From: RGIG4034 sp045576455
GTDB taxonomy: Bacteria; Bacillota; Clostridia; Lachnospirales; Lachnospiraceae
NCBI GenBank assembly: GCA_045576455.1
Contig: JAZNGM010000035.1
Span: 17,647-81,646, forward strand
Reading direction: 5' to 3'
DNA length: 64,000 nt
In this document: one piece after another, positions 16,125 through 26,057 of the stretch
Position numbering within the stretch: position 1 is the first letter of the stretch
Layout: each line of letters starts with the position of its first letter
Notes under the pieces: model-generated
The model's database searches: none
What the model was told of the DNA's origin: nothing
What the model saw: only the letters and a program-made list of their open reading frames with translations
Program-made: the position numbers and the translations under genes

Positions 16125-17024
16125 TTATTTACCCTCCTTCATAAGATCTATATAGTACTCTTCAAGACCAATTTTATCCTTTTTTATTTCACTGATAAGG
16201 ATTTCTTTTTCATACAGATACGTCACAATCTCTTCAGGTGCTACCATATCATATACTCTCAGATACCCTGCTTCATCTTCCTCTACACGGGAATACTTAC
16301 TGCTAAGCAAGTCTTTTGCAGCATTCATATCCTTAGCCTTAAGTGCAGTATATGTACGGCAACTTGCTTCCAATTCCTCTGCCGTCATTTCGCAAAGCAT
16401 TTTTCCGCCACGGATAATTCCGTAATGCGTAGCGACTTTTTCAAGCTCACCGAGAATATGGGAGGATACTATGATTGTTACCCCATGATTTTCTGCCAGG
16501 TCAACAAATACCTCCCGCATAATACGCATGCCGTCCGCATCTAGTCCATTAATCGGCTCATCAAGTACCAACAACGTAGGATTACCAAGCAGTGCCATGG
16601 CAATACCAATTCTCTGTTTCATACCAAGAGAACAATTTTTGTACTTGTTGGAAGCAGCCCCTTCCATCCTAACCATTTTAAGAACCTTTACAATCTCGGC
16701 ATCTGCGTTTTTTATGTTAAGATTTGCGGCTTGAAGTTTCATGTTATTCCATACGCTGTAATTTGGAAAACAACCCGGCGCTTCAATAAGCACTCCCATT
16801 TTTGCCCTTACATCTGCATCCGTATGATTTCTTCCAAACAATTTTACCGTTCCGCCGCTTTCATGAATCAAGCCGCAAATAATTTTTTCTGTTGTGGATT
16901 TTCCACTTCCGTTTTCACCGATAAAACCATAAATAGCACCTTTGGGTACTGTCATATTAAGACCACTGAGGGCTTGCTTTTGACCAAAGTTTTTAGTTAG
17001 ATTTCTGATTTCCACTGCATTCAT
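16125..17024 (-). CDS. ABC transporter ATP-binding protein, copy B
   Basis: The 300-residue ATPase has Walker A GENGSGKSTTEK, signature CSLGMKQRIGIAMALLG and Walker B LLVLDEPINGLD, with a C-terminal extension of about 80 residues typical of BcrA-like proteins. I start it at ATG 17024 (MNAVEIRNLTKNF), which has GGAGGG seven bases upstream. The longer in-frame extension to 17156 runs back over the end of the preceding gene and is not credible. It is closely related to the ATPase at 17886-18788. It pairs with the permease two bases downstream. Confidence 0.9.
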   Translation of the reverse strand: MNAVEIRNLTKNFGQKQALSGLNMTVPKGAIYGFIGENGSGKSTTEKIICGLIHESGGTVKLFGRNHTDADVRAKMGVLIEAPGCFPNYSVWNNMKLQAANLNIKNADAEIVKVLKMVRMEGAASNKYKNCSLGMKQRIGIAMALLGNPTLLVLDEPINGLDADGMRIMREVFVDLAENHGVTIIVSSHILGELEKVATHYGIIRGGKMLCEMTAEELEASCRTYTALKAKDMNAAKDLLSSKYSRVEEDEAGYLRVYDMVAPEEIVTYLYEKEILISEIKKDKIGLEEYYIDLMKEGK

Positions 17025-17041
17025 TAATAAGCCCTCCTTCA

Positions 17042-17884
17042 TTAATACACATCGCATTTTGAGAGAATGCGTGTGCCAAGTACATTGTAAATAACCGTCC
17101 ATACCAAAGAAACTACAATGCAGGTAAGCAAAGTCCCTATATTGCTTACAAGACATGCATTAACCGACGAGCCATATAAAAAGAGATTTAAGAAAGCCGT
17201 CGGAATTGACAGATTTTCCACAACTGCAGCCACACCAATAATAAGAATACCTGTACCAAAGAAAAAACTGGATGCTATGGATATACCAAAATATTTTCTA
17301 AAAATGATATTGAGAAACGTATATAAGCTTGCCCAACCAAGACTCATAATTATTTTCCCTAAAATGGCAAGAATCAGGGAACCTACATTTACTTTAAGGG
17401 AGTAGCCGGCAAAGATTCCTCCTATCGTACCTCCTATAAGATATGTAACGCACATACAAGCCATAGCAAAAGCGCATACCAGTGTTTTGGAAATCATATA
17501 ATCCTGTTTTTTTGCATGCGTAGTGAAAAGCTGCTTTACATATCCGCTTTTATAATCATGCCCAATAAAAATGGACACCATGATACCGCCAAAAATAAAT
17601 ACCATATTCATATTTGCATAATCTGCAATAGTGTTAATTACATAAAGAGGTTTTAATGCAGCCATAATCTGCCATACATTGGAATATAACGGTTCCATGG
17701 TATTTCCGTTAGCATCCGGCATCATAGTCATAGCCGATACCATAGCCGGAATTATAGCAGCAATTATAAGAAAAATATAAAACATTGGCGTGTGGAATAA
17801 TCGGTAAAAATCTACGCCAAGCATACCTTTAATTCTTTCCGAAAAGCTCGGTGATTCGAACTTTAATTTACGTGTGCCTGTCAT
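17042..17884 (-). CDS. ABC-2 type permease (bacitracin/lantibiotic-exporter like), copy A
   Basis: This 280-residue protein has six membrane segments. The pattern RIKGMLGVDFYRLFHTPMFYIFLI then FIGHDYKSGYVKQLFTTHAKKQDYMISKTLV is shared with copy B at 15287-16123. It works with the ATPase encoded immediately upstream (one base apart). Four genes ATPase-permease-ATPase-permease form one operon, best explained by a tandem duplication of a two-gene exporter. Whether the products assemble as two separate transporters or one heteromer is open. Confidence 0.85.
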   Translation of the reverse strand: MTGTRKLKFESPSFSERIKGMLGVDFYRLFHTPMFYIFLIIAAIIPAMVSAMTMMPDANGNTMEPLYSNVWQIMAALKPLYVINTIADYANMNMVFIFGGIMVSIFIGHDYKSGYVKQLFTTHAKKQDYMISKTLVCAFAMACMCVTYLIGGTIGGIFAGYSLKVNVGSLILAILGKIIMSLGWASLYTFLNIIFRKYFGISIASSFFFGTGILIIGVAAVVENLSIPTAFLNLFLYGSSVNACLVSNIGTLLTCIVVSLVWTVIYNVLGTRILSKCDVY

Positions 17885-17885
17885 A

Positions 17886-18788
17886 TTATTTCTCCTCCTT
17901 TGCTGACATCAGTTCAACATAATATTCTTCAAGACCAATCTTATTCTTTTTGATTTCGTTAACTACATGTCCATTTTTAAACAGAAAATCTACAATGCTT
18001 TCTGTATCGTTTACATCATAAACACGAAGATATTCATCCTCTTCTTTTACACTGTTATACTTTTCTTTCAGTACGGTTTTCGCTCCCTGCATATCCCTGG
18101 TTTTAAGGGAAACAAATACCTGCGCCCGATTATCCATTTCTTCAGCAGAAAGTTCCATAATCATTTTTCCCTGACGGATAATACCGTAGTGTGTAGCAAT
18201 CTTTTCTAATTCACCCAGTATGTGGGAAGAGATTAAAACCGTACAACCATAATTCTTAGTAATATCCACTAAAATCTCACGCATAATTCTCATACCGTCA
18301 GTATCCAAACCATTTATAGGTTCATCCAAAATAAGAAGTGCAGGATTTCCAAGAAGTGCCATGGCAATACCGATTCTCTGTTTCATACCAAGAGAACAGC
18401 TCTTAAATTTTATATTTGCCGAATCCTCCATACGTACAATATTAAGTACCCGGTTGATTTCTTCATCCGGATTTTTAAGACCCAGATTTATGGTCTGCAT
18501 ACGAAGATTCTGATACACACTGGAATTTGGAAAACATCCTGCGTTTTCAATAAGCGCACCTACTCTTACCCTGACACCGGCGTCCGTATAATCTTTACCA
18601 AATAGTTTTATTTCTCCTCCATCCGGAACAAGATGTCCGCATATAAGTTTTTCCGTTGTGGATTTTCCACTTCCGTTTTCACCAATAAATCCGTAAATGG
18701 CACCTACCGGAACCGTCATATTAAGATTATCTACCGCATACATACCACGAAAACTTTTTGATAAATTTCTGATTTCAATAGCATTCAT
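17886..18788 (-). CDS. ABC transporter ATP-binding protein, copy A
   Basis: This is the 300-residue first gene of the duplicated exporter operon. Walker A is GENGSGKSTTEK, the signature CSLGMKQRIGIAMALLG and Walker B LLILDEPINGLD. The C-terminal third ends with NEIKKNKIGLEEYYVELM, almost the same as in copy B. AGGAAGATAAAAGA precedes the ATG. The upstream 100 bases are A+T-rich; I see no clear promoter. It energises the permease encoded next. Confidence 0.9.
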   Translation of the reverse strand: MNAIEIRNLSKSFRGMYAVDNLNMTVPVGAIYGFIGENGSGKSTTEKLICGHLVPDGGEIKLFGKDYTDAGVRVRVGALIENAGCFPNSSVYQNLRMQTINLGLKNPDEEINRVLNIVRMEDSANIKFKSCSLGMKQRIGIAMALLGNPALLILDEPINGLDTDGMRIMREILVDITKNYGCTVLISSHILGELEKIATHYGIIRQGKMIMELSAEEMDNRAQVFVSLKTRDMQGAKTVLKEKYNSVKEEDEYLRVYDVNDTESIVDFLFKNGHVVNEIKKNKIGLEEYYVELMSAKEEK

Positions 18789-18896
18789 TCTTTTATCTTC
18801 CTTTCCTCCATATACTCCCTTACTATGTATGTATACTTATTTTGTTTTTATTGTTTTTCTGAAATGTTAAAGTTTTGTTAACGGAGGAAATTAATT

Positions 18897-18928
18897 AAAA
18901 AAGAGACCCCGTCAGTGAGTCTCTTTTA
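18897..18928 (-). terminator. Terminator overlapping the end of the GGDEF gene
   Basis: On the minus strand AAAAGAGAC pairs with GTCTCTTTT and a T run follows. The stop codon TGA is inside the loop, so the hairpin uses the last codons of the gene. Confidence 0.75.
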
Positions 18929-20831
18929 CTTTTTTCCGCTTACGCTTGTTATCATACATTCTTCCATCCGCAAGCTTTAATATTTTCTTGTAATTTTCTT
19001 CTTCCTGTAAAGTTGCAAAACCAAAAGAAAACCGCAGTGAAACACTTACTTCATCACTCAGGCGGGCAGCACTGTTATGCTGGATATAGTGTAAGGTTTC
19101 GATGGTATCGTTAAGTTCCTGTTCACTATTATAGTTATACAAAAACAGAACAAACTCATCTCCGCCAAATCTTGAAGAAATGCAACTACCTGTTCCGAAA
19201 GATTCTAATACAGCAGCTATTTTCTTAAGATAAATATCACCTTTGTCATGTCCGTAGCAATCATTAATTTCTTTTAATCCGTCGGCATCTATCATTATTA
19301 ACATGGCATGACCGATAGTCTCTTTTTTATCAATAAGCGGTAATACCCTGTTTTCAAACCCTCTTCTGTTATATAAACCGGTTAAGAGATCCATATCTCT
19401 TTCTGCCTCTGCCTGTCTACGCTTAATAATTTCTTCCGTTACATCAATTACAATACCGAATACATCTTTATCCTGCGTAATCTCTTCAAATCTTACAAAT
19501 ACTTCCTTATCCTCTGCAAGACAATATAAACCATCTTCTCCGGGAACAGGATTATTGCGTATAGCATCGATATATTCCCTAAATAATTTGTAATCCGCAA
19601 ACAGCTCCTGCTCTTTACTTCTATCCAATCTCAATATCGTCGGAACACACTCTGTATAACGCACATGCTTCATATTCTCATTGTATTCATATACGCCGAT
19701 ATTCATATTTGTTTTGTTAAGTACATAGGAAATCTTATCCGTATTTGACAAAAGACTTTGGACCATTTCATTAATATGTGTACTAAGCTCTGAAAACTCC
19801 AGACTGGTCTTTACATCAACTCTTTCATCCAAATTACCTTTGGTAATCGCACGCAATTTTTTATTTACATTATATATGCCGTCAATTACAAATCTGTTCA
19901 TATATCCGGTAACGGCAAATACAAGAATTAACGCAATGGAGATAAGTCCCATGGCAAGTCCGGCAATAATATCCGGGATTCTCTGGTAAAGTACATCATT
20001 GGAAATAACCCGTCCTATATAATTATCCCCGATTTGCGTAAATACACAGTAAGAATCCACACCATCTACTTTCGTGTGAAATCCGTCCGCACGTTTCTTA
20101 AAATCATCTTGTTTAAAACCTATGTCGACAAAATTCTTTCCAACATTTTCAGATACCGTAGCACCGACAATATCACCCGTTTCAGCACTAATGGCATAAA
20201 AACTTACCCCTATATTTACTCTTAATAGTGAAAAAATGTAAGACAGTTCATTTTTTTCCGTAACGCGCATTACATTTACGGGTTCCATGCCGACTTGGAC
20301 TATAAATTCTTTGTTTTCACTCCAAAGTGCAGAATACTGCATCATTTTACTTTCCGCAGTATTGGGTGTTATATCCTGACACAAACGTAATGTTTTATCT
20401 TTAAGCATCGGTTTAAAAAATGCCATCTGTTCTCCGGAATCAAAAGTATAGCCATAATATTCCGGATGCGTTCCGGTATATATACATCCATTTTCATCAA
20501 AGATATGTATTTCATCTACTTCCATAAACTCCGCTATCTTCTTAAGCTCGTTTACATCATAAAGGACAGAAGAGTGATGCTCTATTAGATAGGCAATCGC
20601 TTCCGCATTTTTTAAGCAGGTCTGACTATATTCTTCTTCAACTTCATTAAGGTCTCTTTGGTTTTCTTCCAATAATTGTTTCATTTGGTTAAAAGTTGCA
20701 TCCGCATTTTCACGGGCCCCTCTTTGCTCATTCAACACCTGGACAACCAATGAAATCAATAACAGGATAACAACAATAACCAAAGAAATAATCTGCATAT
20801 ATCTACAGACCATTCTTTTCAAATTAGACAT
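18912..20831 (-). CDS. Membrane-bound diguanylate cyclase (GGDEF) with extracellular sensor domain
   Basis: The 639-residue protein has an N-terminal helix (about 13-32), an extracellular sensor region of about 250 residues, a second helix (about 285-310), a HAMP-like linker (VNKKLRAITKGNLDERVDV), a PAS-like segment and a C-terminal GGDEF domain. The active-site loop is intact at residues 556-560 (SRFGGDEF), with DADGLKEINDCYGHDKGD before it. It should make cyclic di-GMP from two GTP. I see no RxxD inhibitory site upstream of the loop, so product inhibition is probably absent. No EAL domain is present. It appears to be a single-gene unit closed by its own terminator. Confidence 0.92.
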   Translation of the reverse strand: MSNLKRMVCRYMQIISLVIVVILLLISLVVQVLNEQRGARENADATFNQMKQLLEENQRDLNEVEEEYSQTCLKNAEAIAYLIEHHSSVLYDVNELKKIAEFMEVDEIHIFDENGCIYTGTHPEYYGYTFDSGEQMAFFKPMLKDKTLRLCQDITPNTAESKMMQYSALWSENKEFIVQVGMEPVNVMRVTEKNELSYIFSLLRVNIGVSFYAISAETGDIVGATVSENVGKNFVDIGFKQDDFKKRADGFHTKVDGVDSYCVFTQIGDNYIGRVISNDVLYQRIPDIIAGLAMGLISIALILVFAVTGYMNRFVIDGIYNVNKKLRAITKGNLDERVDVKTSLEFSELSTHINEMVQSLLSNTDKISYVLNKTNMNIGVYEYNENMKHVRYTECVPTILRLDRSKEQELFADYKLFREYIDAIRNNPVPGEDGLYCLAEDKEVFVRFEEITQDKDVFGIVIDVTEEIIKRRQAEAERDMDLLTGLYNRRGFENRVLPLIDKKETIGHAMLIMIDADGLKEINDCYGHDKGDIYLKKIAAVLESFGTGSCISSRFGGDEFVLFLYNYNSEQELNDTIETLHYIQHNSAARLSDEVSVSLRFSFGFATLQEEENYKKILKLADGRMYDNKRKRKKVKETH

Positions 20832-21024
20832 ACATTATTCCCTCTGATGAAAAGCATATCCCCTTTACAATCTGCTCCTCATATCGACACGTTAACATAC
20901 AAAAAAAACAGGCGACTAATGTTACACCTATAATGAGCATGACACAAAATCATAAAATTTGTCAATATGACAATTTATATAATATTTTATCTCACTCATC
21001 CGTTAACATTAATCGCCACGAATT

Positions 21025-24000
21025 TTATTTCTTTTTACGTTTGAAACAGTATAAAGAGATTCCACATAAACCAACTACCAATGCAATGGCTCCGGCCCAT
21101 ATATAAATCTTGTCTTTATTCTTTTTGTTCTTTTTACTATCTTTGTTATTATCCGATACTTCAATACTGATTTCATCGGTTTCAGAGTCGGGAACAATCT
21201 CTAATACATCTTCTGTATCTGTTGCATCCGTATCTTTTTCTTCTGTTCCGGCAACAAATTCATAATCTTCCTGTTTGTCCTCTACAGATATCGGCTTTAA
21301 AGATATGTAGGTTACATTAATAGCTTTATCATCGCTTTTATAATTAAGATCTAATTGTCCGCCGCTTACAACTACTTCTGCAATTGCAGTTTTTCCTGCC
21401 ACTTGGAATTCTTGAATCAACAATTGTTCCTTATCCGTTCCATAATATGCATAAACGGATGGTTTATTGGAACATCCCCAAGGATTTGCAAAACCTGTTT
21501 CCAAAAGATAGGTTCCGTTTTCAAGCTCAAAGGAGTAATCAATATGACGGTCTATACCCATTTCATATTGGTTTTTAGTATAACGGTTAGTCTCTGTTTT
21601 ACTCAGATCATCCTTTTTACCGTTATATTCATAACACCATGTGTTAGCAGTATAAAGTCCTGCACTTTGGCTGGCACCATTATATCTGTCTTCCGGGTCA
21701 TCCACAACACCCCATTTATAACCTGTCTTCTTATCAACAGAATATATCTGTTCCGTTACGGAATTATGGGTTCCCAGCTTATCTTTTCCGGATACCGTTC
21801 CCGTACCATGATCACCGCAGTCTACAAAATAGCTTTGTATCCCAGACAAATCGTCGTCGTCGCTTCCCTCTTTTGTCTGCTTCTTTATAACTACGTCATA
21901 GGTTCTTCTTGTTGCATGATCCTCAGCTACCACTGTTATTGTATGTGCTGTGTAAATATCATCATTAACCGTGAGGGTAATCACTTTGTTTTCATCCGTC
22001 AGTTCATCATCAATATACATATAAGAATATTTAGATGGTAATTTGACTGAAATGTTAACTTCCTTTACGCTTTCATCTACCTTAACAAGGAATCTTTCTT
22101 TGCTTTCACTGTAATATACACTTCCCGTATCTATTTCCATGGATGTAATAGACGTATCTTTTGAAAGCGTATTTACTGTATAAAGGAAATTACATAATGC
22201 TGCAGATACTTCATTATTTTTACCTTCAAAAGTAAAGGTTACTACCGGTCTTTCCTCCCCGTCTGCTACCACCATTTTCATTTGGTCTTTAATAATATCG
22301 GTACTTACCGGAATAACAACATCATAATATCCGATAGGTTTTCCGCTATCTAATACGGCATCATATACAACATGGTCTCCCGCAAGAATGCGGAGTGTCT
22401 TTCCATCATCGGCTGCATTGAATGTAGCAAGTAAATCCGTTCCTTCAGGATTTACAATCATGGTATAGGTAAAGCTTCCGCCTGCATTAGCATAACGTGA
22501 TGTTCCATTTGCCGTTTTACCGGTTGATCCGTTACCGATTTCCGTCATGTTATGAAGAGCATCATTTTCATACTGTCCATATCCCGGCTGAACGGTATCC
22601 AGTTTCATATTTTCAAGTCTTGATGATTTTTTGTCTGCCAAGATTGCTGCTTTATCAAGAGAGGTATGGTCATCCGAGAATTTAAGGTATAGACCATAAC
22701 GTTCCTGATACTGTGAATAATGTGTTACGTATATAAGATTAGAGTCCGTGTTAAGTAAGGTAAACTGTAATCTGTCGGCATCCTCATCACGTACAAGATA
22801 TTTATCTATATTGTCTATGAATTCCTGTACGGTATCCGTTTTAACCGTTACAGTTTCGCTTTCACTCGGAATATAATCCTCTAAAAAGCATCTTTCAGCA
22901 GGAATAGTTACCCACATACCGGTAGAAGAAAGTGCCATGTTTTCTTTACCAAGTAAAGCACTCAGTGCTACCGGACCATATTTAAATGCATATACATTTT
23001 CACCATCCGGTAAATTGTGTGCCGTAACCTTCATTGGTAACGTAATAACAATTTTGGTTCCGTCTGCAAAAGGACCTTCAATAATAGCATAGCCTTTTGA
23101 CTTTTCTGTCTGATTAGCCACTTTATAATCATATGCCTGACCATCTACCGTTACAGATGCCTCAGCACTAAGCCATTCCGGAAGACGTAATGCAATCGTT
23201 CCCTTAAAGTTACCTTTAACCGTAAACTCTGCGGTATCTTTTAACGGAATTTCTGTTTTTTGTTCAAGGACTACTTTTTTATCTTCCCAGTTAAGAATGG
23301 ATGAAAAATACTGATTTACAATAAGTACATCATCTTTATGGAAATAATAACTTTCGCCAAGCTTCGTAAAGTTCTCCATACCGGAACCGGTACAGCACCA
23401 GAATTTCGTGAACTCTTCACCGTACACTTTGAAATAACCACTTGCCATCGGCTGGAAATAAGTTGTCATTCCGGTTTCAGGATTTTGTGAAGACAGAATA
23501 GAATTGATATATGTATTTTCATACCAATCTGCATATTTCTCATCTCCTGTAATCTTAAACAGCATCATACTTAATCTAAGCATGTTATAAGAGTTACAGG
23601 TTTCACAGTTACAATTTGTTCTTTCTGCATTAAGCACCTTATCAAGTCCAAAATGCTCCCACTCACTGTTACCACCGGTAACATAGGTATGTTCATTCAC
23701 TACAAAATCCCAGAATTTCTTAGCGTATTCAAAGTAAATCTCTTCTCCGAATACAAGATATCTTTTTAATGCACCGATAAATTTTGGAATGGTTGTATTG
23801 GCATGGTGATTATTTAAAATATTATCACCGGCATTAGCCTTATATACTCTTTCATATAGTACAATCTGATCAAATGCATGTGCAGCTTTAGCATGTTCTT
23901 CTTTACCGGTCAGAAGATACACATCATACATACAGTCATTCATTCCGCCAAATTCAATATTAAGAACTTTCTGGTGTAATTCCTCACTCCATCCGCTCGT

Positions 24001-24699
24001 TCTTCCGTATACCCAATCACCTAAATCCGATACTACTTCTTTTGCAAGACCTGCCACTTTTTTAGCATCTTTATCCGTCATATTCGCAATAGATACAAGG
24101 CCTGCAACTATTTTATGCATTGTATACCACGGAACCCATGCCTGTGTAATGATGTTAGTCATATTCTTTTCAATATTGTCAAACTGCTGCTCTACATTAT
24201 TTTTATCCAGTATTTCTGCTCCGAAAATAAAACCGGTTCCGAGAGCATCCTGGCACTCTTTCAAACCTTCTGTTATTTTTGTTAATTTATCCAGAAGTGC
24301 TTTTTTATCTTCTTTGGAAATGTTAGCTGTTTCATATGCCTGTACACATGCTGTCAGATAATGACCTAACGTATGTCCACCGATTAATGTAGACTCCCAT
24401 CCGGCATATCTCTTTACACCTTTCATATCAAGACCCGCTGTTTCACGGAATCCTGCCAAGAGTTTGTCCACGTCAAAAGAAAGAAGATATACTACTTCTT
24501 TTTCAAATGCGTTCACACAATAATCATCTGTTAATGTTACGTCTGATAATAAAAACTCCTTTGATCCTGATAAATCCATACTTACCTGACTCCTCCCTGT
24601 AGCATTTACTGTAATTTTTGGTAACGCCGAAGCTATAATCGAACTTAACATTATTACAGCCATTACCATACAGATACTGCGAATTTTCTTTTTTCCCAT
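21025..24699 (-). CDS. Surface-anchored GH127-type beta-L-arabinofuranosidase
   Basis: The 1224-residue secreted protein has a signal peptide (hydrophobic core ICMVMAVIMLSSIIASALP). A GH127 catalytic domain (about 45-620) follows. E366 and C368 (CETC) plus C435-C436 (WCCTG) match the Glu-Cys3 zinc site of the family, whose Cys is the nucleophile. Later come a beta-sandwich region, a cadherin-like beta domain (SVYYSESKERFLVKV through TYDVVIKK), a ligand-binding-like module and an acidic linker. A C-terminal membrane helix with KRKKK keeps the enzyme on the cell surface. It would release L-arabinofuranose from plant or glycoprotein glycans. An AraC gene is divergent, and a GH43 gene lies about 5 kb away. 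Confidence 0.88.
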   Translation of the reverse strand: MGKKKIRSICMVMAVIMLSSIIASALPKITVNATGRSQVSMDLSGSKEFLLSDVTLTDDYCVNAFEKEVVYLLSFDVDKLLAGFRETAGLDMKGVKRYAGWESTLIGGHTLGHYLTACVQAYETANISKEDKKALLDKLTKITEGLKECQDALGTGFIFGAEILDKNNVEQQFDNIEKNMTNIITQAWVPWYTMHKIVAGLVSIANMTDKDAKKVAGLAKEVVSDLGDWVYGRTSGWSEELHQKVLNIEFGGMNDCMYDVYLLTGKEEHAKAAHAFDQIVLYERVYKANAGDNILNNHHANTTIPKFIGALKRYLVFGEEIYFEYAKKFWDFVVNEHTYVTGGNSEWEHFGLDKVLNAERTNCNCETCNSYNMLRLSMMLFKITGDEKYADWYENTYINSILSSQNPETGMTTYFQPMASGYFKVYGEEFTKFWCCTGSGMENFTKLGESYYFHKDDVLIVNQYFSSILNWEDKKVVLEQKTEIPLKDTAEFTVKGNFKGTIALRLPEWLSAEASVTVDGQAYDYKVANQTEKSKGYAIIEGPFADGTKIVITLPMKVTAHNLPDGENVYAFKYGPVALSALLGKENMALSSTGMWVTIPAERCFLEDYIPSESETVTVKTDTVQEFIDNIDKYLVRDEDADRLQFTLLNTDSNLIYVTHYSQYQERYGLYLKFSDDHTSLDKAAILADKKSSRLENMKLDTVQPGYGQYENDALHNMTEIGNGSTGKTANGTSRYANAGGSFTYTMIVNPEGTDLLATFNAADDGKTLRILAGDHVVYDAVLDSGKPIGYYDVVIPVSTDIIKDQMKMVVADGEERPVVTFTFEGKNNEVSAALCNFLYTVNTLSKDTSITSMEIDTGSVYYSESKERFLVKVDESVKEVNISVKLPSKYSYMYIDDELTDENKVITLTVNDDIYTAHTITVVAEDHATRRTYDVVIKKQTKEGSDDDDLSGIQSYFVDCGDHGTGTVSGKDKLGTHNSVTEQIYSVDKKTGYKWGVVDDPEDRYNGASQSAGLYTANTWCYEYNGKKDDLSKTETNRYTKNQYEMGIDRHIDYSFELENGTYLLETGFANPWGCSNKPSVYAYYGTDKEQLLIQEFQVAGKTAIAEVVVSGGQLDLNYKSDDKAINVTYISLKPISVEDKQEDYEFVAGTEEKDTDATDTEDVLEIVPDSETDEISIEVSDNNKDSKKNKKNKDKIYIWAGAIALVVGLCGISLYCFKRKKK

Positions 24700-24745
24700 C
24701 GTTTTGCCCGTCCATATAAGAACATCTAATTTATGTTACGTTTTG

Positions 24746-24754
24746 ATTATAACA
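24746..24754 (-). promoter_or_regulatory. Extended -10 promoter of the GH127 gene
   Basis: On the minus strand TGTTATAAT is a perfect extended -10 (TGnTATAAT) about 47 bases before the GH127 start. There is no good -35, as expected for an activator-dependent promoter. Confidence 0.55.
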
Positions 24755-24827
24755 ACAATCTGTCCCGGAAAAAATGACGAAAGGTTTGAATAAGTGTGAA
24801 AAGGTTATATTCATTCCAAAACCAACG

Positions 24828-24836
24828 TGATATAAT
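24828..24836 (+). promoter_or_regulatory. Extended -10 promoter of the AraC regulator
   Basis: TGATATAAT is a perfect extended -10 about 28 bases before the AraC ATG, back to back with the GH127 promoter. Confidence 0.6.
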
Positions 24837-24863
24837 AGAAAAAAAGGAGAAAAAGGTTAGATT

Positions 24864-25733
24864 ATGAATGTACTAAAATTTGATGTGAAAAAAGACTTTT
24901 TTTATCATTGGTGCGGCACTTTTATCGCCCCTAATGAAGACTGGATTCATTTAAGCAGAAATCTTACCGACTATGAACTGATTGTTGTTACGGAAGGTAT
25001 ACTGTATATTGCTGATAAAAATATGCTCTATACCGTACATCCGGGACAATATCTGCTTATGCCTCCTACAGAACATCAATACGGTTATCAATCATCCTCT
25101 TGTACTTTCTATTGGATGCATTTCGGATATAATAACGAAGAAAACAATCATGATACCCTTGATAGTCAAGACATGGATTTAACAAAACAATCCTATATTC
25201 CCGGAATGTTATTACTTCCGATACAAGGAAACTTATTTTCTCCGGACCGGATTGCCATCTTAATGAAACAACTTCAGGATTCTGACAGGCGATATTCGGA
25301 AATAAGCTTAAACCATTATCTTTGTGGTGCCATACTCTCAGAATTAGCCGTACAAAGTAATCTGTTTCAATCTTATGACAGTAAAAATTCAAAAGAACAG
25401 ATTTGCCAGGATGTCATCAACTACATTGACTGGCACATCGCTGAGAATATAAAAGTATCAGAAATCTCAGATTATTTCGGTTACAATGAAAAATACTTTA
25501 CAACTTTCTTTAAACAGTTTAAAGGAATTCCTGTGAAGCAATACATTCTTCAAACTAAAATGGAACGGGCCAAAGCTTCTTTAACCGAAACGAACCAGCC
25601 TATTTCTCAAATAGCCTACAGCCTTGGTTTCAGTGATTCCCATAACTTTACCAATGCTTTTAAAAAAGTGACCGGCCTTAATCCAACCGAATACCGGACA
25701 AGTTATACAAAAAGACAGGTCTTTAATGTTTAG
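24864..25733 (+). CDS. AraC-family transcriptional regulator with cupin sensor domain
   Basis: This 289-residue protein has an N-terminal cupin-type sugar-binding domain (YELIVVTEGILYIADKNMLYTVHPGQYLLMPPTEHQYG). Its C-terminal double helix-turn-helix is KVSEISDYFGYNEKYFTTFFKQFKGIPVKQYI followed by QPISQIAYSLGFSDSHNFTNAFKKVTGLNPTEYR. It is divergent from the GH127 gene with 164 bases between them, so it very probably activates that gene in response to a released sugar. The last 11 bases overlap the convergent small gene downstream. Confidence 0.9.
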   Translation: MNVLKFDVKKDFFYHWCGTFIAPNEDWIHLSRNLTDYELIVVTEGILYIADKNMLYTVHPGQYLLMPPTEHQYGYQSSSCTFYWMHFGYNNEENNHDTLDSQDMDLTKQSYIPGMLLLPIQGNLFSPDRIAILMKQLQDSDRRYSEISLNHYLCGAILSELAVQSNLFQSYDSKNSKEQICQDVINYIDWHIAENIKVSEISDYFGYNEKYFTTFFKQFKGIPVKQYILQTKMERAKASLTETNQPISQIAYSLGFSDSHNFTNAFKKVTGLNPTEYRTSYTKRQVFNV

Positions 25734-25983
25734 ACCTGTCTTTATCTTCAACAATCTCCGGTGCAAATCTTGCGATAACATCCTGAACTTCCCTGCTTCT
25801 GTCACCATCACGGTATGCATTCATCATCTCTTCTTTTTTTGCTTCCGTAATCTTATATTCATCCGATTGCAATGCATCCCGTACTTCTGACATATCCCGC
25901 ACATAAGAATCCGATGCTGCGCTTGCGGATGCGGTTCCCAATGAATTATATAACGGCGAACCGGAGCCATTATAATTTGCCAT
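25723..25983 (-). CDS. Small acidic protein of unknown function (86 aa)
   Basis: ATG 25983 is preceded by AGGAGG with a six-base spacer, which supports a real gene. The product has a Ser/Ala/Gly-rich N-terminal third and a charged helical C-terminal part (MSEVRDALQSDEYKITEAKKEEMMNAYRDGD). There is no signal peptide or membrane segment. I considered a FlgM-like anti-sigma factor because of the short helical C-terminus, but the residues do not match well. The gene is convergent with the AraC gene (11-base overlap). Function unknown. Confidence 0.65.
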   Translation of the reverse strand: MANYNGSGSPLYNSLGTASASAASDSYVRDMSEVRDALQSDEYKITEAKKEEMMNAYRDGDRSREVQDVIARFAPEIVEDKDRSKH

Positions 25984-26057
25984 AATGCTACCTCCTGTAT
26001 TTGAATCATTATGTTCATGAAATGAAGATAGTATATGGAATTATTTTATTTTAATTC

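Noticed and set aside
17025..17156. N-terminal extension of ATPase copy B
   Set aside because: It overlaps the end of the preceding permease gene, and the ribosome site and family start are at 17024.
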